Shown: positions 26,784-35,504, counted from the first letter of the stretch. The stretch is 64,000 bases of DNA from Anaerostipes sp. 992a (GCF_001940245.1 NZ_MJIG01000004.1:1240001-1304000), one strand, 5' to 3'. Translations and numbers: made by a program. Notes: a model not told the origin generated them from the sequence alone.

Positions 26784-27749
26784 TTAATTCAATGCCTCCT
26801 TTAAGACTTCTACATTCTCCCACATCAGATCCAGATATCCGACTCCATCCTCAAACTGTTCCTTTGAAATATTATGACAGGCGTTAAACTGCCGTTTGAC
26901 TGCTCCTGTATCTTCACAGATGGTGTCTGCCATATCCTGATTGGAAAGCTCCACATGCAGCACCACCGGAATCTCCTCTTCCTTTACTTTATCAATTAGA
27001 AATGCCACTGTCTTGGCACTTGGTTCCGTATCCGAAGCACATCCTGGAAAAGCGGCATAATAGTCCAGTCCATATTCCTCCACAAAGTAACGAAGCGGAA
27101 ACCGATCGCCGAAAATCAGTGTCTTTCGCTTGGCATGATTTACAACATCCCAGAATGCCTGATCCAGCTCCTGAAGCTTTTTCGTATAAGCATCTGCATT
27201 CTTTTCATATTCCTCTTGGTGCATCTGATCTGCCTTTTTAAAGGTCTCACACAAAGCTCTTGTAATCTTTATGGCATTGGCCGGAGCTGTCCATACATGC
27301 TCATCGTACTCGGCATGATCCTCATGGGCATGCTCTTCCTCTTCATGATCATGTCCTTCTCCCTCCATACCTTCTACTGTCTCTTCTTCATACAGCTCTA
27401 CACAGTCCATCAGCTTTACGACGGTAACATCACTGTCGAGATCTTTTAATACATCTGATACCCATTCATCGGATTCTCCGCCGGTATAGACAAAGACATC
27501 ACATTCCTGAATCTGTATCATCTCCTTCGGCGTTGGCTCAAAGGAATGAGCCTCTTCTCCAGGCGACAGCAGCATACTCACCTGTGCCGCATCTCCAGCT
27601 ACATTTCTTGCAAAATCATAAGGTGCAAAATCTGTAGCCACAATTTTGATTTTATCAGAATCTTTTGTTGTCTCCTCTTTGCTGCATCCAGAAAAAACAC
27701 TGGTAAGAAGCAATAAAATGCTAATGAAAAATACTATTCTCTTTTTCAT
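26784..27749 (-). CDS. znuA: Zinc-binding lipoprotein (ZnuA-like)
   Basis: A 321-residue cluster A-I substrate-binding protein. It begins with a lipoprotein signal peptide (MKKRIVFFISILLLLTSVFSGC, lipobox SGC). A His/Asp/Glu-rich loop (EGHDHEEEEHAHEDHAEYDEH) in the first third marks zinc specificity. Other metal ligands are likely His in EEAHSFEP and EHVW, and a late Asp/Glu. The ATG at 27749 follows AGGAG. It lies after the Fur-family gene by 16 nt and should bind zinc outside the cell for ZnuBC. Confidence 0.93.
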   Translation of the reverse strand: MKKRIVFFISILLLLTSVFSGCSKEETTKDSDKIKIVATDFAPYDFARNVAGDAAQVSMLLSPGEEAHSFEPTPKEMIQIQECDVFVYTGGESDEWVSDVLKDLDSDVTVVKLMDCVELYEEETVEGMEGEGHDHEEEEHAHEDHAEYDEHVWTAPANAIKITRALCETFKKADQMHQEEYEKNADAYTKKLQELDQAFWDVVNHAKRKTLIFGDRFPLRYFVEEYGLDYYAAFPGCASDTEPSAKTVAFLIDKVKEEEIPVVLHVELSNQDMADTICEDTGAVKRQFNACHNISKEQFEDGVGYLDLMWENVEVLKEALN

Positions 27750-27765
27750 GATCCAACTCCTACTC

Positions 27766-28176
27766 TTACTTTTCTTCACACTCACTGCATATACCATACA
27801 GAATGGAATTATGGCATTGCAGACGAAACCGATGGTGCTCCATCATATGCGCTTTGATTTCCTCCATAAATCCACAATTCAGATGAATGACCCGTCCACA
27901 TTTCACACATTGCATATGTAAATGTTGATGACAGGTGTTCTCCTCTTCGATATATTGAAAGACCGCTTTCTTCCCCTCTTCATTCTGGTATTTCATCACC
28001 TTTCCTTCTGAAACAAGCTTATCCAGATAGCGATAGATGGTGCTGACATTCACCAGTTCTTCCTGTTCCTTCAAAAAATCCAATATATCAGAAATACTTA
28101 CGGTATGTTCTTTTTCCTCTATTAAATATTGCAAAATCAGTTTTCTGCTTTTTGTCTTATATTCTTTTCTTCCCAT
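27766..28176 (-). CDS. zur: Fur-family metalloregulator, probable Zur
   Basis: A 136-aa Fur-family repressor with an N-terminal winged helix (VNVSTIYRYLDKLVSEGKV) and a dimerisation domain. It has two CxxC zinc sites (CVKCG and CSEC) and a His-rich sensor region (CHQHLHMQC, HMMEHH). It is the first gene of the znuACB operon, which makes Zur the best assignment, although PerR or Fur cannot be excluded by sequence alone. A strong promoter with an upstream GCAAA-TGG-TTTGC palindrome is present. Confidence 0.85.
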   Translation of the reverse strand: MGRKEYKTKSRKLILQYLIEEKEHTVSISDILDFLKEQEELVNVSTIYRYLDKLVSEGKVMKYQNEEGKKAVFQYIEEENTCHQHLHMQCVKCGRVIHLNCGFMEEIKAHMMEHHRFRLQCHNSILYGICSECEEK

Positions 28177-28218
28177 ATTTTCTCCCTGATATTCCTACCT
28201 TTTGTATACACTTTGGCT

Positions 28219-28268
28219 ATTATAATGTGAAAAAAAAGAAATGTCAATAAATTTGCAAACCATTTGCA
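28219..28268 (-). promoter_or_regulatory. Promoter and possible Zur operator
   Basis: TTGACA (28242-28247), a 17-bp spacer and TATAAT (28219-28224) are on the minus strand. The inverted repeat TTGCAAA-CCA-TTTGCA centred near 28261 is directly upstream. It does not match the Bacillus Zur consensus, so the assignment is tentative. Confidence 0.65.
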
Positions 28269-28298
28269 TTTTATGAAAAACTTTTTCAATTACGAAAT

Positions 28299-28350
28299 AA
28301 GAAAGAACACTGTTCTCTCCCCTTTCGGTTCAAAAACAGTGTTCTTTCTT
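28299..28350. terminator. Hairpin terminator after the alarmone synthetase gene
   Basis: A 16-bp perfect stem, AAGAAAGAACACTGTT with its complement, flanks a 20-nt loop. It overlaps the last 2 nt of the synthetase gene, and U-rich sequence follows on the minus strand. Confidence 0.75.
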
Positions 28351-29074
28351 ATCGTTCTTTTTTATAAACAGATTTTAATCCACTGGTCATAGCCGGATAT
28401 ACCTGCTCGATCTCCTGATTGATTGCCTGCATCTCCAAATCCAGCCTTGCACTTTCCTCTGCACATTTTTTCAGTCTGGCTTCCATATCATTGACATTGG
28501 CGATGTCCTTCTTGTATCGAAACTTGTGCTCCAGACTGGCCCAGAAATCCATGGCAATGGTTCGTATCTGTACTTCTACCTGCATATATTCTTTGTGGTC
28601 CGCAAGAAAAATCGGTATCTCTACGATGAGGTGCAGACTTCGATAGCCATTTTCCTTCGGATATGTAATATAATCCTTCTTGCGGATCAAACGGATATCG
28701 TCCTGCTTCAACAGCACCTCCGCAATCCGATAAATATCATCTACAAAAGAACAGATCACCCGTACTCCTGCAACATCATGGAGATTTTCATAAATACTAT
28801 CCGCTGATATGGGCCAGTGATTTCTGCGAAGCTTCTCCACAATGCTTCCTGGCGTCTTGATCCGACTGGAAATCCGCTCAATGGGATTTCTCTTATGCCG
28901 TACGCTAAAATCCTCATTGAGTACCTCCAGTTTGGTCCGCACTTCCTTAATAGCACATTTATACTTCATCATCAGAAGCATAAATTCCTGTGATTCCTGA
29001 ATGTAAATCGCAGATTCCTGAATTACCCGGTATTCCTCCGGATGATTCTTCTTCTCTTCCATCTTTGTTGTCAT
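28349..29074 (-). CDS. relQ: Small alarmone synthetase, RelQ/YjbM type
   Basis: A 241-aa single-domain (p)ppGpp synthetase. RelA/SpoT synthetase motifs are visible: RIKTPGSIVEKLRR, DVAGVRVICSFVDDIY, YPKENGYRSLHLIV and EVQIRTIAMDFWASLEHKFRY. There is no hydrolase domain. It would make alarmones from ATP and GTP or GDP independently of ribosome binding. GAGGAA precedes the ATG. It follows the two polysaccharide deacetylase genes by 2 nt and is probably cotranscribed with them. Confidence 0.9.
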   Translation of the reverse strand: MTTKMEEKKNHPEEYRVIQESAIYIQESQEFMLLMMKYKCAIKEVRTKLEVLNEDFSVRHKRNPIERISSRIKTPGSIVEKLRRNHWPISADSIYENLHDVAGVRVICSFVDDIYRIAEVLLKQDDIRLIRKKDYITYPKENGYRSLHLIVEIPIFLADHKEYMQVEVQIRTIAMDFWASLEHKFRYKKDIANVNDMEARLKKCAEESARLDLEMQAINQEIEQVYPAMTSGLKSVYKKER

Positions 29075-29076
29075 AT

Positions 29077-30072
29077 TTATAATTCCTCAGTTGTCTTTTC
29101 TTCTTCTGTCGTTGTTGTCTCGTCCTGTGATTTCTGATCTTCTTTCTCTGACTCTACTGGTTTTATGTCAAAGTACTTCTCGCCATTCTTTAATCCACCA
29201 CGGAATTGTGCAAGATCCGTTACTGTCACCAGCTGATAGCCCTGATCGATCAATTCTGGTACAATTCGCTTGGATGCCTTCAGCGTAGACTCATATAAGG
29301 AATGCATTAAGATAATATCTCCATCCTTAATATTGGTCGTTGCCTTACGATAAACAGATTCTGCATTTCTGGACTTCCAGTCCAGAGTATCCACCGACCA
29401 TAGAATAATCGGCGCATGAATGTTCTTCTTCACGGTTTCGTTGACTGCCCCTTCTGGCGGACGAACCAGAATTGTCTCTGCCTGCTCTCCAAACTCTCTT
29501 AATTTACGATCACACTTATTCAACTGATTATGCATCCCACTTACTGATACTCTGGTTAAATTCTGGTGAGTATATGTATGGTTGGCCAGCTCACAATAAG
29601 CTTCTGTAATCGTCTTTGCCTCTTCCTCAAACTCATTCATTCGATTTCCCACTTCAAAAAATGTAGCAGCAGAATCATGTTTTTTAAATAGCTGAGCAAA
29701 ATCATCGGTAAACTGAGATGGCCCATCGTCATAAGTAATGGCTACCATTGGCTTTTCTCCATCTACTGTTCTTACGACTGCCCCGGTATCATCCGTATAA
29801 TAAATCTTTTTCTCTTGTATATAGCGTCCGATGACCACTTTGCCATCTTCTCCGTAGTAATAGGATTTTCCATCCTTCTTTACCCATTCATTCTTTTTCT
29901 TTCGTGCTTCTTCTTTTCGTCTTGCCTCTTCCTGTGCCTGCTTCTTCGCTTCCGCTGCCTTAGCTGCTTCCGCTCTAAGGTAGGCTGATCTTACCTGATA
30001 GATCACCATACCAAGCACCAACACCAGTCCAATATAAAGAACCATACGAACCAACTTCTTTTTCTTCTTCAT
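29077..30072 (-). CDS. Polysaccharide deacetylase, membrane-anchored (copy A)
   Basis: A roughly 331-aa protein with a lysine-rich N-terminus, one membrane anchor (about residues 8-25) and a helical linker. A short cell-wall-binding-like repeat (KKDGKSYYYGEDGKVVIGRYI, then KKIYYTDDTGAVVRTVDG) precedes a NodB deacetylase domain. The domain has TYDDGPSQ, the metal site NHTYTH, and LWSVDTLDW with DIILMHSL. The arginine motif reads VRPPEGAV rather than the RPPGG common in the family, and copy B reads FRAPGGGV. It probably deacetylates peptidoglycan or another wall polymer. Start: ATG at 30072 avoids overlap with the upstream gene; an ATG at 30105 is possible. Confidence 0.82.
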   Translation of the reverse strand: MKKKKKLVRMVLYIGLVLVLGMVIYQVRSAYLRAEAAKAAEAKKQAQEEARRKEEARKKKNEWVKKDGKSYYYGEDGKVVIGRYIQEKKIYYTDDTGAVVRTVDGEKPMVAITYDDGPSQFTDDFAQLFKKHDSAATFFEVGNRMNEFEEEAKTITEAYCELANHTYTHQNLTRVSVSGMHNQLNKCDRKLREFGEQAETILVRPPEGAVNETVKKNIHAPIILWSVDTLDWKSRNAESVYRKATTNIKDGDIILMHSLYESTLKASKRIVPELIDQGYQLVTVTDLAQFRGGLKNGEKYFDIKPVESEKEDQKSQDETTTTEEEKTTEEL

Positions 30073-30091
30073 CTTTCCCACTAAATCCTCT

Positions 30092-31177
30092 CTAGTTTTC
30101 TCCATTTTCCTGATCTGTCGGTGGGAAGTCCATATAGACCTGTCCATCTTTGGCACCACCGCGGAACTCGATCAAATCGGTAACCGTTACCAACTGATAT
30201 CCCTGTTCCTTTAGTTCAGGTACGATCTTTTCCACTGCATGATAGGTAGATTCATATAAAGAATGCATCAATATGATATCTCCATCCTTAATATTCGTCG
30301 TCGCTTTCTCATATACGGATTGTGCATTTCGTATCTTCCAGTCCAGGGTATCCACAGACCATAAGATAATCGGCATCTTTACTGTCTGCTTTACCGTATC
30401 ATTGACACCACCACCCGGTGCCCGAAACAGGATACGATCCGTCTGACCTGCTTTTCTTAATACCTCATTGCATTTTTCCGTCTGAGTAGTTATCGTATCA
30501 GCTCCCACCTTGGTGAGAATTTGATGAGAATAAGTATGATTTGCCAACTCACTATAGGAATCAGCCACCGCCTGTTCTTCTTCTTCATACTCTGCGATAC
30601 GCTCTCCCACTTCAAAAAAGGTTCCTGCACAGTGATACTTCTCCAGTACTTTCACAATATCATCTGTATACTTTGACGGTCCATCATCGAAGGTTAAAGA
30701 TACCATCGGCTTCGTACCGTCAATGGTCCTTGTTATGGCTCCTTTATCGTCCGTATAATAAATCTTCTTCCCCTTAACAAAACGCCCAATGGTAATATTG
30801 CCGTCTTTTCCATAATAATAAGACTTGCCATTCCTCTTTACCCACTGATCGCGCTTGATCTTTGCCTGAGCTTCTTTCTGCTTCTCGAATTCCTTTGCTG
30901 CAACCCGCTCTTTATGAATCACCTGAATCTTTCTCAACCCAAGAACCACCAGACATAGAATTACTGCACACACACAGATACGAAGCAGCGATTCCTTCTT
31001 AAACGAAAATCCACTTCCTGTATTTTGTGCAGCTTCCAGACGTGCCCTCTCTTGGGCTTCTCTCCGTCTTTTTTCTTCCGGCATTATGATCCTGTTCACT
31101 TCAGGCCTCTGATAATGAAATTCTTTACGATGACTCTGCTGAAATTCCATTCCTTTTCTATTCTTTTTCTCTTCCAT
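30092..31177 (-). CDS. Polysaccharide deacetylase, membrane-anchored (copy B)
   Basis: A 361-aa paralogue of the next gene. It has a long basic cytoplasmic N-terminus (about 65 residues), one membrane helix (about 66-84), a helical stalk and a wall-binding-like repeat with KSYYYGKDGNITIGRFVKG. The NodB domain carries LTFDDGPS, NHTYSH, FRAPGGG, LWSVDTLDW and ILMHSLYES. All metal and catalytic motifs are intact. The two copies are about as alike along the NodB domain as expected for tandem duplication. It is the first gene of a deacetylase-deacetylase-alarmone synthetase unit. Confidence 0.85.
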   Translation of the reverse strand: MEEKKNRKGMEFQQSHRKEFHYQRPEVNRIIMPEEKRRREAQERARLEAAQNTGSGFSFKKESLLRICVCAVILCLVVLGLRKIQVIHKERVAAKEFEKQKEAQAKIKRDQWVKRNGKSYYYGKDGNITIGRFVKGKKIYYTDDKGAITRTIDGTKPMVSLTFDDGPSKYTDDIVKVLEKYHCAGTFFEVGERIAEYEEEEQAVADSYSELANHTYSHQILTKVGADTITTQTEKCNEVLRKAGQTDRILFRAPGGGVNDTVKQTVKMPIILWSVDTLDWKIRNAQSVYEKATTNIKDGDIILMHSLYESTYHAVEKIVPELKEQGYQLVTVTDLIEFRGGAKDGQVYMDFPPTDQENGEN

Positions 31178-31255
31178 AATGAACCCTATCCCTCTTCTAA
31201 CCTTGCGTTTTCCTCACCGAGTACTTCGACAAATATCTACAAATCATACGAAATT

Positions 31256-31284
31256 ATTATAGTCTATTCCATTAATTTTGTAAA
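31256..31284 (-). promoter_or_regulatory. Promoter of the deacetylase operon
   Basis: TTTACA (31279-31284), a 17-bp spacer and TATAAT (31256-31261) on the minus strand lie about 80 nt upstream of copy B. Confidence 0.75.
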
Positions 31285-31327
31285 CAAATTGGCCATTACA
31301 AAGGTATTAAATTCATCTTACAATTCT

Positions 31328-31369
31328 AAAGGCGTACTTCAAATCTGTTAAGAAAATCCATACGCCTTT
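31328..31369. terminator. Hairpin downstream of the ABC permease gene
   Basis: AAAGGCGTA and TACGCCTTT form a 9-bp stem with a long loop. There is no clean U-run on the minus strand, so termination is uncertain. Confidence 0.4.
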
Positions 31370-31381
31370 CATTTCATTTTT

Positions 31382-32035
31382 TTATTGAATAAAATCCTTC
31401 CTTCTGACAATTGCCAAGGAAATCACAGCACCAAGGATCCAGATTAAATATCCAGCAACGACCGCTCCGATCATAATCTCATTCATATGCCTTTCCATCC
31501 AGAATAATACTTCCACCCAATCATTTCCCACCTTTTCCATCAGAAAGCTAAATCCAAAATACATACAAAAGCCAGGAAGCATCATCATAATTCCGGCAAA
31601 CTGCTGGCTCTTTATCCTTCCGATGGCATAAAACAAAAGATATTGCAGGGAAATGGTAATCATACCGAGTCCGAAGCAAAGTGCGATCTGGAAAAAGGCT
31701 CCTTCCTGCATCAGATTTCCTTTCAATGCCACCAGAAGAATGGTAGCCAGAACCATGACCAAATTCAACGAGAACCCAAACAAATATCTGCCCCATACCC
31801 GTTCACTTTTTGTCACTGGAAGCAAATAGAGAAATCCTGCTTCCACTCTCTGTTCATACAGAAATGGCTGGGCCGCCATAATAACTCCTGCAAAGGTCAG
31901 ATACAGGGTCCCCATCACATCAAAGGCTTCCGTTCCTCTCATCATAAAAACTGCGATTGGAAAGAAAAGTAGAATCAATGTCAACTGAAACTTACATCTT
32001 CTCATATCTACCAACATCATCTTACCTGCATGCAT
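31382..32035 (-). CDS. ABC-2 type transporter permease
   Basis: A 217-residue membrane protein with six hydrophobic segments, as in small ABC-2 permeases paired with YtrA-controlled ATPases. The ATG at 32035 lies within the ATPase gene and follows GGAGGGAAAG; an upstream in-frame start would overlap far more. No substrate is evident. It is the last gene of a GntR-ATPase-permease unit. Confidence 0.8.
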   Translation of the reverse strand: MHAGKMMLVDMRRCKFQLTLILLFFPIAVFMMRGTEAFDVMGTLYLTFAGVIMAAQPFLYEQRVEAGFLYLLPVTKSERVWGRYLFGFSLNLVMVLATILLVALKGNLMQEGAFFQIALCFGLGMITISLQYLLFYAIGRIKSQQFAGIMMMLPGFCMYFGFSFLMEKVGNDWVEVLFWMERHMNEIMIGAVVAGYLIWILGAVISLAIVRRKDFIQ

Positions 32036-32891
32036 TCTCTTTCCCTCCATTCTTAATATAATGAAGCATAATATGATCAATATCTGCAGGTTCTATGGCA
32101 AACATACTGCCAAACCCTTCTGCATCCCGGCTCCGTAAAAGCCCTTCAAATCCATATGCTCCCTGAATCATCCCAATCATCTTCCTTCTTCTTCCTTCGT
32201 TAAGATCTGCCACATCTCCCCGTACCATCACATAGGATTCTAATAGCTCTTCTTTGGTCTGATTGAGAAGAATCTCTCCTCTATGAATAAATACAATATA
32301 ATCGGCAATCTGCTCTAAGTCATCCAGCACATGAGTGGAAAAAAGGATGCTATGCTCCCCATCCATAATATATTCCTGAAGCATCTCTATGACCTCTGCC
32401 CGCATAACCGGGTCCAGACCATTCGTAGCTTCATCCAAAATCAATATACTGGTATCCCTGCTGAGTACAGAAGCAAACATCAGCTTCACCTTCATGCCTC
32501 TGGAGTAATTGGCAATCCTGGTCTTGGCCGGAAGCTTCCAGTTCTCCACCATCTGATCAAACTTATCCTCCTGAAAGCTCGAATACATCATCTTGCATAC
32601 TGCCTTCACATCCTTGAGCCGAAATGTTCCCGGGAAGTAAGACTCATCTCCGATAAATCCAATACTTTCCAAGTATCTCCTTGTATCCTCTTCATAAGTA
32701 ATCCCACCAATGGATACCATTCCCGCATCCTGATGACACAGATGGGTAATCAGATTCAACGTGGTCGTCTTCCCCGCTCCGTTCTCTCCGATATACCCCA
32801 TGACAAACCCTTTTGGAAGGCAAAAGGATACGTCCTTTAACTGAAATTCCTTATAATTCTTACATAATCCTTTCACTTCTAATGCATTCAT
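32022..32891 (-). CDS. ABC transporter ATPase (YtrB-like)
   Basis: A 289-aa ABC ATPase with Walker A GENGAGKTT, a degenerate signature NYSRGMKVKLMFA, Walker B ILILDEATNGLD and the switch His in STHVLDD. The start at 32891 overlaps the GntR stop as ATGA, and AAGGAG is 9 nt upstream. It pairs with the following permease. Such GntR-linked exporters often respond to cell envelope stress, which is family knowledge rather than evidence here. Confidence 0.9.
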   Translation of the reverse strand: MNALEVKGLCKNYKEFQLKDVSFCLPKGFVMGYIGENGAGKTTTLNLITHLCHQDAGMVSIGGITYEEDTRRYLESIGFIGDESYFPGTFRLKDVKAVCKMMYSSFQEDKFDQMVENWKLPAKTRIANYSRGMKVKLMFASVLSRDTSILILDEATNGLDPVMRAEVIEMLQEYIMDGEHSILFSTHVLDDLEQIADYIVFIHRGEILLNQTKEELLESYVMVRGDVADLNEGRRRKMIGMIQGAYGFEGLLRSRDAEGFGSMFAIEPADIDHIMLHYIKNGGKENACR

Positions 32892-33268
32892 TCTTCCATC
32901 TCCTTCCAAAGACTGGATACCAGATTATGAAACTCCTCTTCCTCCATTCCAATATATTGAGCTGTATGGATGGCTGTCATAACCCCCTCCTCAATCCGCA
33001 TCAGATAACGCTCCTTCATAACCTCATTATCCTTCGGCAGTACAATGCTTCCTTTGCCCTGTACTGAAGTAATATAGCCTTCCTTTTCTAAATCATTATA
33101 AGCACGGGTGGTGGTAATCACACTGACCCCCACTTCCTTTGCAAGCTTTCGAATGGATGGGAGTATGGTTCCTTCTTCAATCTGGCCATTTAAAATCTGT
33201 TCCTTGATCTGCTCCCTGATCTGCGCATAAATCGGAAGTTCGGATTGATTTGATATAATAACTTTCAT
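32888..33268 (-). CDS. GntR-family regulator, YtrA subfamily
   Basis: A 126-residue regulator with an N-terminal winged helix-turn-helix (IYAQIREQIKEQI, LPSIRKLAKEVGVSVITTTRAY) and a short C-terminal dimerisation segment typical of the YtrA group. The ATG at 33268 is chosen because the conserved domain begins there; an upstream start in the AT-rich promoter is unlikely. A 19-bp-arm palindrome over its promoter strongly suggests autorepression. Confidence 0.9.
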   Translation of the reverse strand: MKVIISNQSELPIYAQIREQIKEQILNGQIEEGTILPSIRKLAKEVGVSVITTTRAYNDLEKEGYITSVQGKGSIVLPKDNEVMKERYLMRIEEGVMTAIHTAQYIGMEEEEFHNLVSSLWKEMEE

Positions 33269-33285
33269 TGGTTCACTTCCTTTAT

Positions 33286-33336
33286 AAAGTATATACTGTA
33301 TATATTGATTATATATACAGTATATACTTTTGTCAA
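33286..33336 (-). promoter_or_regulatory. GntR operon promoter with a large palindromic operator
   Basis: TTGACA (33331-33336), a 17-bp spacer and TATAAT (33308-33313) are on the minus strand. A perfect inverted repeat (33286-33304 with 33312-33330, 19-bp arms AAAGTATATACTGTATATA, 7-nt centre) fills the spacer and covers the -10 box. This is the expected layout for YtrA-type repression. Confidence 0.9.
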
Positions 33337-33468
33337 CAATTTTGAAGAAAAAATCCACAACCGCATTCATGTATTTTACAAACAAATATATGTAACTTAT
33401 TCCATTTTATTGAATCATCATTATAAAATATGGTATGTTTGGATTAAAAGAAGGAGGGTGTAAGTAAA

Positions 33469-33627
33469 ATGAAAGTCAAGATTCAAGTGAGTGAAAAAAA
33501 TTATCAATGGGCTTCTGAAACAATGCTGGCATGTGGTTTTGAACTGGATGACGATGCCGGTTATGGCAGTTGGAAAAAGAGCTGGATGCGGCAGAATTTC
33601 TTAGGATCAGTCATTCGGTCATCATAG
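33469..33627 (+). CDS. Hypothetical 52-aa protein
   Basis: This short frame has a strong ribosome site (AAGGAGGGTG) 7 nt before its ATG. The peptide begins MKVKIQVSEKNYQWASETML and contains an acidic FELDDDAGYGSW stretch. No family was recognised. It precedes a two-helix membrane protein gene in the same direction by about 70 nt and may be cotranscribed. Confidence 0.5.
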   Translation: MKVKIQVSEKNYQWASETMLACGFELDDDAGYGSWKKSWMRQNFLGSVIRSS

Positions 33628-33695
33628 CAAGGAACAAGGTCATAAAGATAAAATCCGCTTTATCACAAAAATTTCATTTGTAGGAGGTGTTCCAT

Positions 33696-34391
33696 ATGTT
33701 AATATTCTTGCTTCTTGGGTTATTTTTATCAGCGATGGTATTTTTGATCACCTATAACGCTCTATATAACCATCACATACAAAAGAATTGGAAGAATGGA
33801 GCATTTATTGGACGTCGATGGCCTTCTCCCCACTTTCTCACTTTAATCTTTATTATCGTCCTCCTATTTTTTGGAATGCTGTTCTGCGTCTGTAATCTCT
33901 ACAATCCAAACCAGGAAGAGGATACCATCATATCTGAAATAAACGAATACTCCGCTAATGAGCTATCCCGTCAATATCCCGATCTATATGCTAATGCTAT
34001 GAAAACAGGAAGCCTGGGCGGATATGAAAAATATGAGAAAAGACAACATGATTTTCATTATGTCTATTACATCAGTACGGAAAAATACGATCCTATGCAT
34101 CCCTCACTCATCCTATTCATTGAATATCTGGGGGATACCTCGTATGAATACTATACCAGCAGGGAAGATTTGTATGTGGGCAAAGGAAACCATCATGGAC
34201 AGGGACAGACCATGACCGCTTCTCCCTATTATTGCGTTATCGTAAATGGAAACCTTGACAGCTTTGAATACATGGATTATGAAGCTGCTTTTTACACAGA
34301 TGAAAAACTGCAGGAAGAGGATTTTGACAACGACAGCTATGAACATGCTGTCGTTACAGAGAAAATCCGGCTGGAAAGGAGGATTCCATGA
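33696..34391 (+). CDS. Hypothetical two-helix membrane protein
   Basis: A 231-aa protein not recognised. Two hydrophobic helices (about residues 1-20 and 50-70) are followed by an acidic, tyrosine-rich domain that is probably extracytoplasmic (EYLGDTSYEYYTSREDLYVG). AGGAGGT precedes the ATG at 33696. Its stop overlaps the ATG of the truncated small gene at 34388 (ATGA), so the ancestral order probably continued into the intact copy now found at 41418. Confidence 0.65.
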   Translation: MLIFLLLGLFLSAMVFLITYNALYNHHIQKNWKNGAFIGRRWPSPHFLTLIFIIVLLFFGMLFCVCNLYNPNQEEDTIISEINEYSANELSRQYPDLYANAMKTGSLGGYEKYEKRQHDFHYVYYISTEKYDPMHPSLILFIEYLGDTSYEYYTSREDLYVGKGNHHGQGQTMTASPYYCVIVNGNLDSFEYMDYEAAFYTDEKLQEEDFDNDSYEHAVVTEKIRLERRIP

Positions 34392-34439
34392 CAGAAGCAC
34401 TCGTATTATCAACTATGGCAACTCTTGTATGTCTTTTAC
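34374..34439 (+). repeat. 66-bp direct repeat, left copy
   Basis: This 66-bp segment (from GAAAGGAGGATTCCATG to TGTATGTCTTTTAC) is identical to 41404-41469. It covers the ribosome site and first 17 codons of a small membrane peptide gene. The two copies bound about 7 kb of accessory genes. Confidence 0.95.
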
Positions 34440-34450
34440 AATCTATTTAA
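34388..34450 (+). pseudogene. Truncated small membrane peptide gene
   Basis: The first 17 codons equal those of the intact 44-aa gene at 41418. After the repeat the frame ends within 3 codons (LQSI then stop), losing the membrane helix and basic tail. It is best read as the remnant of a gene split by insertion of the following cassette. Confidence 0.75.
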
Positions 34451-34595
34451 TAAATCCATACAAATTCAATGGCGACAAACTAACAAAGTCTTTAATGATA
34501 TCCAGAGTAGGTAAACGTAAAAATAAGATATGATATTAATGCCCTATAATTTAAGGTTGATTCATAAAAGTTTCACATCTTACGTTTCTTTATTT

Positions 34596-35090
34596 CTAGG
34601 ATAAAGTACCATTTTTACTACATGATAATGAAATGGATCTGGTTATAGTATCCACAGCGGTACCATCTACGTATTTTTTTGCAGTTGCTTTAGAAGTAGC
34701 AGTATTGCCTGATCTGGTGGCAGATGAGTTAGTAATCTTCCAGCTTGAGCTTGGACATGTGGTAGTTACGGTCGACTTAGTACATTTAGAGGAGACACCT
34801 TTTACATAAGAAAATGTACCATGTACGGTCACAGACCACATAATAGTTCCAGCGCTATTTTTATAGGCTGCAGTTTTTCTGCCACTTTTTATTTGTGTAG
34901 TTGCAAGAAGTGAGATGGGTGAAGTGGATTCTTCTATTGTAATCTCGATATAATCTCCGTTATTCAATTGGATTACTTCTATTACTGGATTGGAATTAGA
35001 TTCCGTTATGGGTGATGCAGTGATAAAAGTTGTACAAGACATAATAATAAAAAATGCCATGATGATAATCTGGTTTATTGTTTTTTTCAT
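34596..35090 (-). CDS. Secreted Ser/Thr-rich protein
   Basis: A 164-aa exported protein. The signal peptide covers residues 1-25 (MKKTINQIIIMAFFIIMSC, TASP cleavage region). An acidic propeptide-like stretch ends near residue 64 (LLATTQIKSG). The mature part is rich in Ser/Thr with strand-like patterns (IMWSVTVHGTFSYVKG) and has three cysteines. The family is not known by name. Its mature region resembles that of the secreted product at 36138 in composition, and a bacteriocin-like or cell-surface role is possible. It is downstream of the HAAS gene on the same strand. Confidence 0.65.
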   Translation of the reverse strand: MKKTINQIIIMAFFIIMSCTTFITASPITESNSNPVIEVIQLNNGDYIEITIEESTSPISLLATTQIKSGRKTAAYKNSAGTIMWSVTVHGTFSYVKGVSSKCTKSTVTTTCPSSSWKITNSSATRSGNTATSKATAKKYVDGTAVDTITRSISLSCSKNGTLS

Positions 35091-35107
35091 AATACAAATT
35101 TCTCCCC

Positions 35108-35503
35108 TTATTCTTCTTCAATGGTGGTCTCTATTTCAGTAATCGTAGCATTTTCTGCTGCTCGATAACTTTGATAAATCAGAGCTCCTCGATAAACACA
35201 AAGGATAAGAAGCATTCCTACAATCACAGCCAGAGCATTGCGGATATAACGGGATTTTTTCATATGAGATAATAAGTAATCGTTATCTACATGTTGAAAA
35301 TAGCTTTCTACCACATCTTTTGGAGTACCGATGTATGTAAGCATTTCTTCATAAGAATTGCCTGGAAACTCCTCCACATATCCCTCTATCTCCATCTGAA
35401 GATGTTCTAGATATTCTTTTTCTTTTTTCCCTTTAAATGGGAATATAGTAGTTACTTCTTTTTGAAAGCGTCGGCAATAAGCCCTGGCGTTCTGTGATGT
35501 CAT
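35108..35503 (-). CDS. HAAS/DUF1700-like membrane protein
   Basis: A 131-residue protein with an N-terminal helical domain (ARAYCRRFQKE to DVVESYFQ, about residues 6-75) like the HAAS domain found beside PadR regulators, then one membrane helix (about 92-112) and an acidic tail. The start at 35503 follows GGGGAG and lies 1 nt after the PadR stop. HAAS-PadR pairs are known as linked regulators of membrane functions. It may act as a membrane signal partner here. Confidence 0.78.
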   Translation of the reverse strand: MTSQNARAYCRRFQKEVTTIFPFKGKKEKEYLEHLQMEIEGYVEEFPGNSYEEMLTYIGTPKDVVESYFQHVDNDYLLSHMKKSRYIRNALAVIVGMLLILCVYRGALIYQSYRAAENATITEIETTIEEE

Positions 35504-35504
35504 G

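Noticed and set aside
33286..33330. Palindrome as a CRISPR or transposon end
   Set aside because: It sits exactly on a promoter of a GntR gene, so an operator explains it better, and no spacers or repeats follow.
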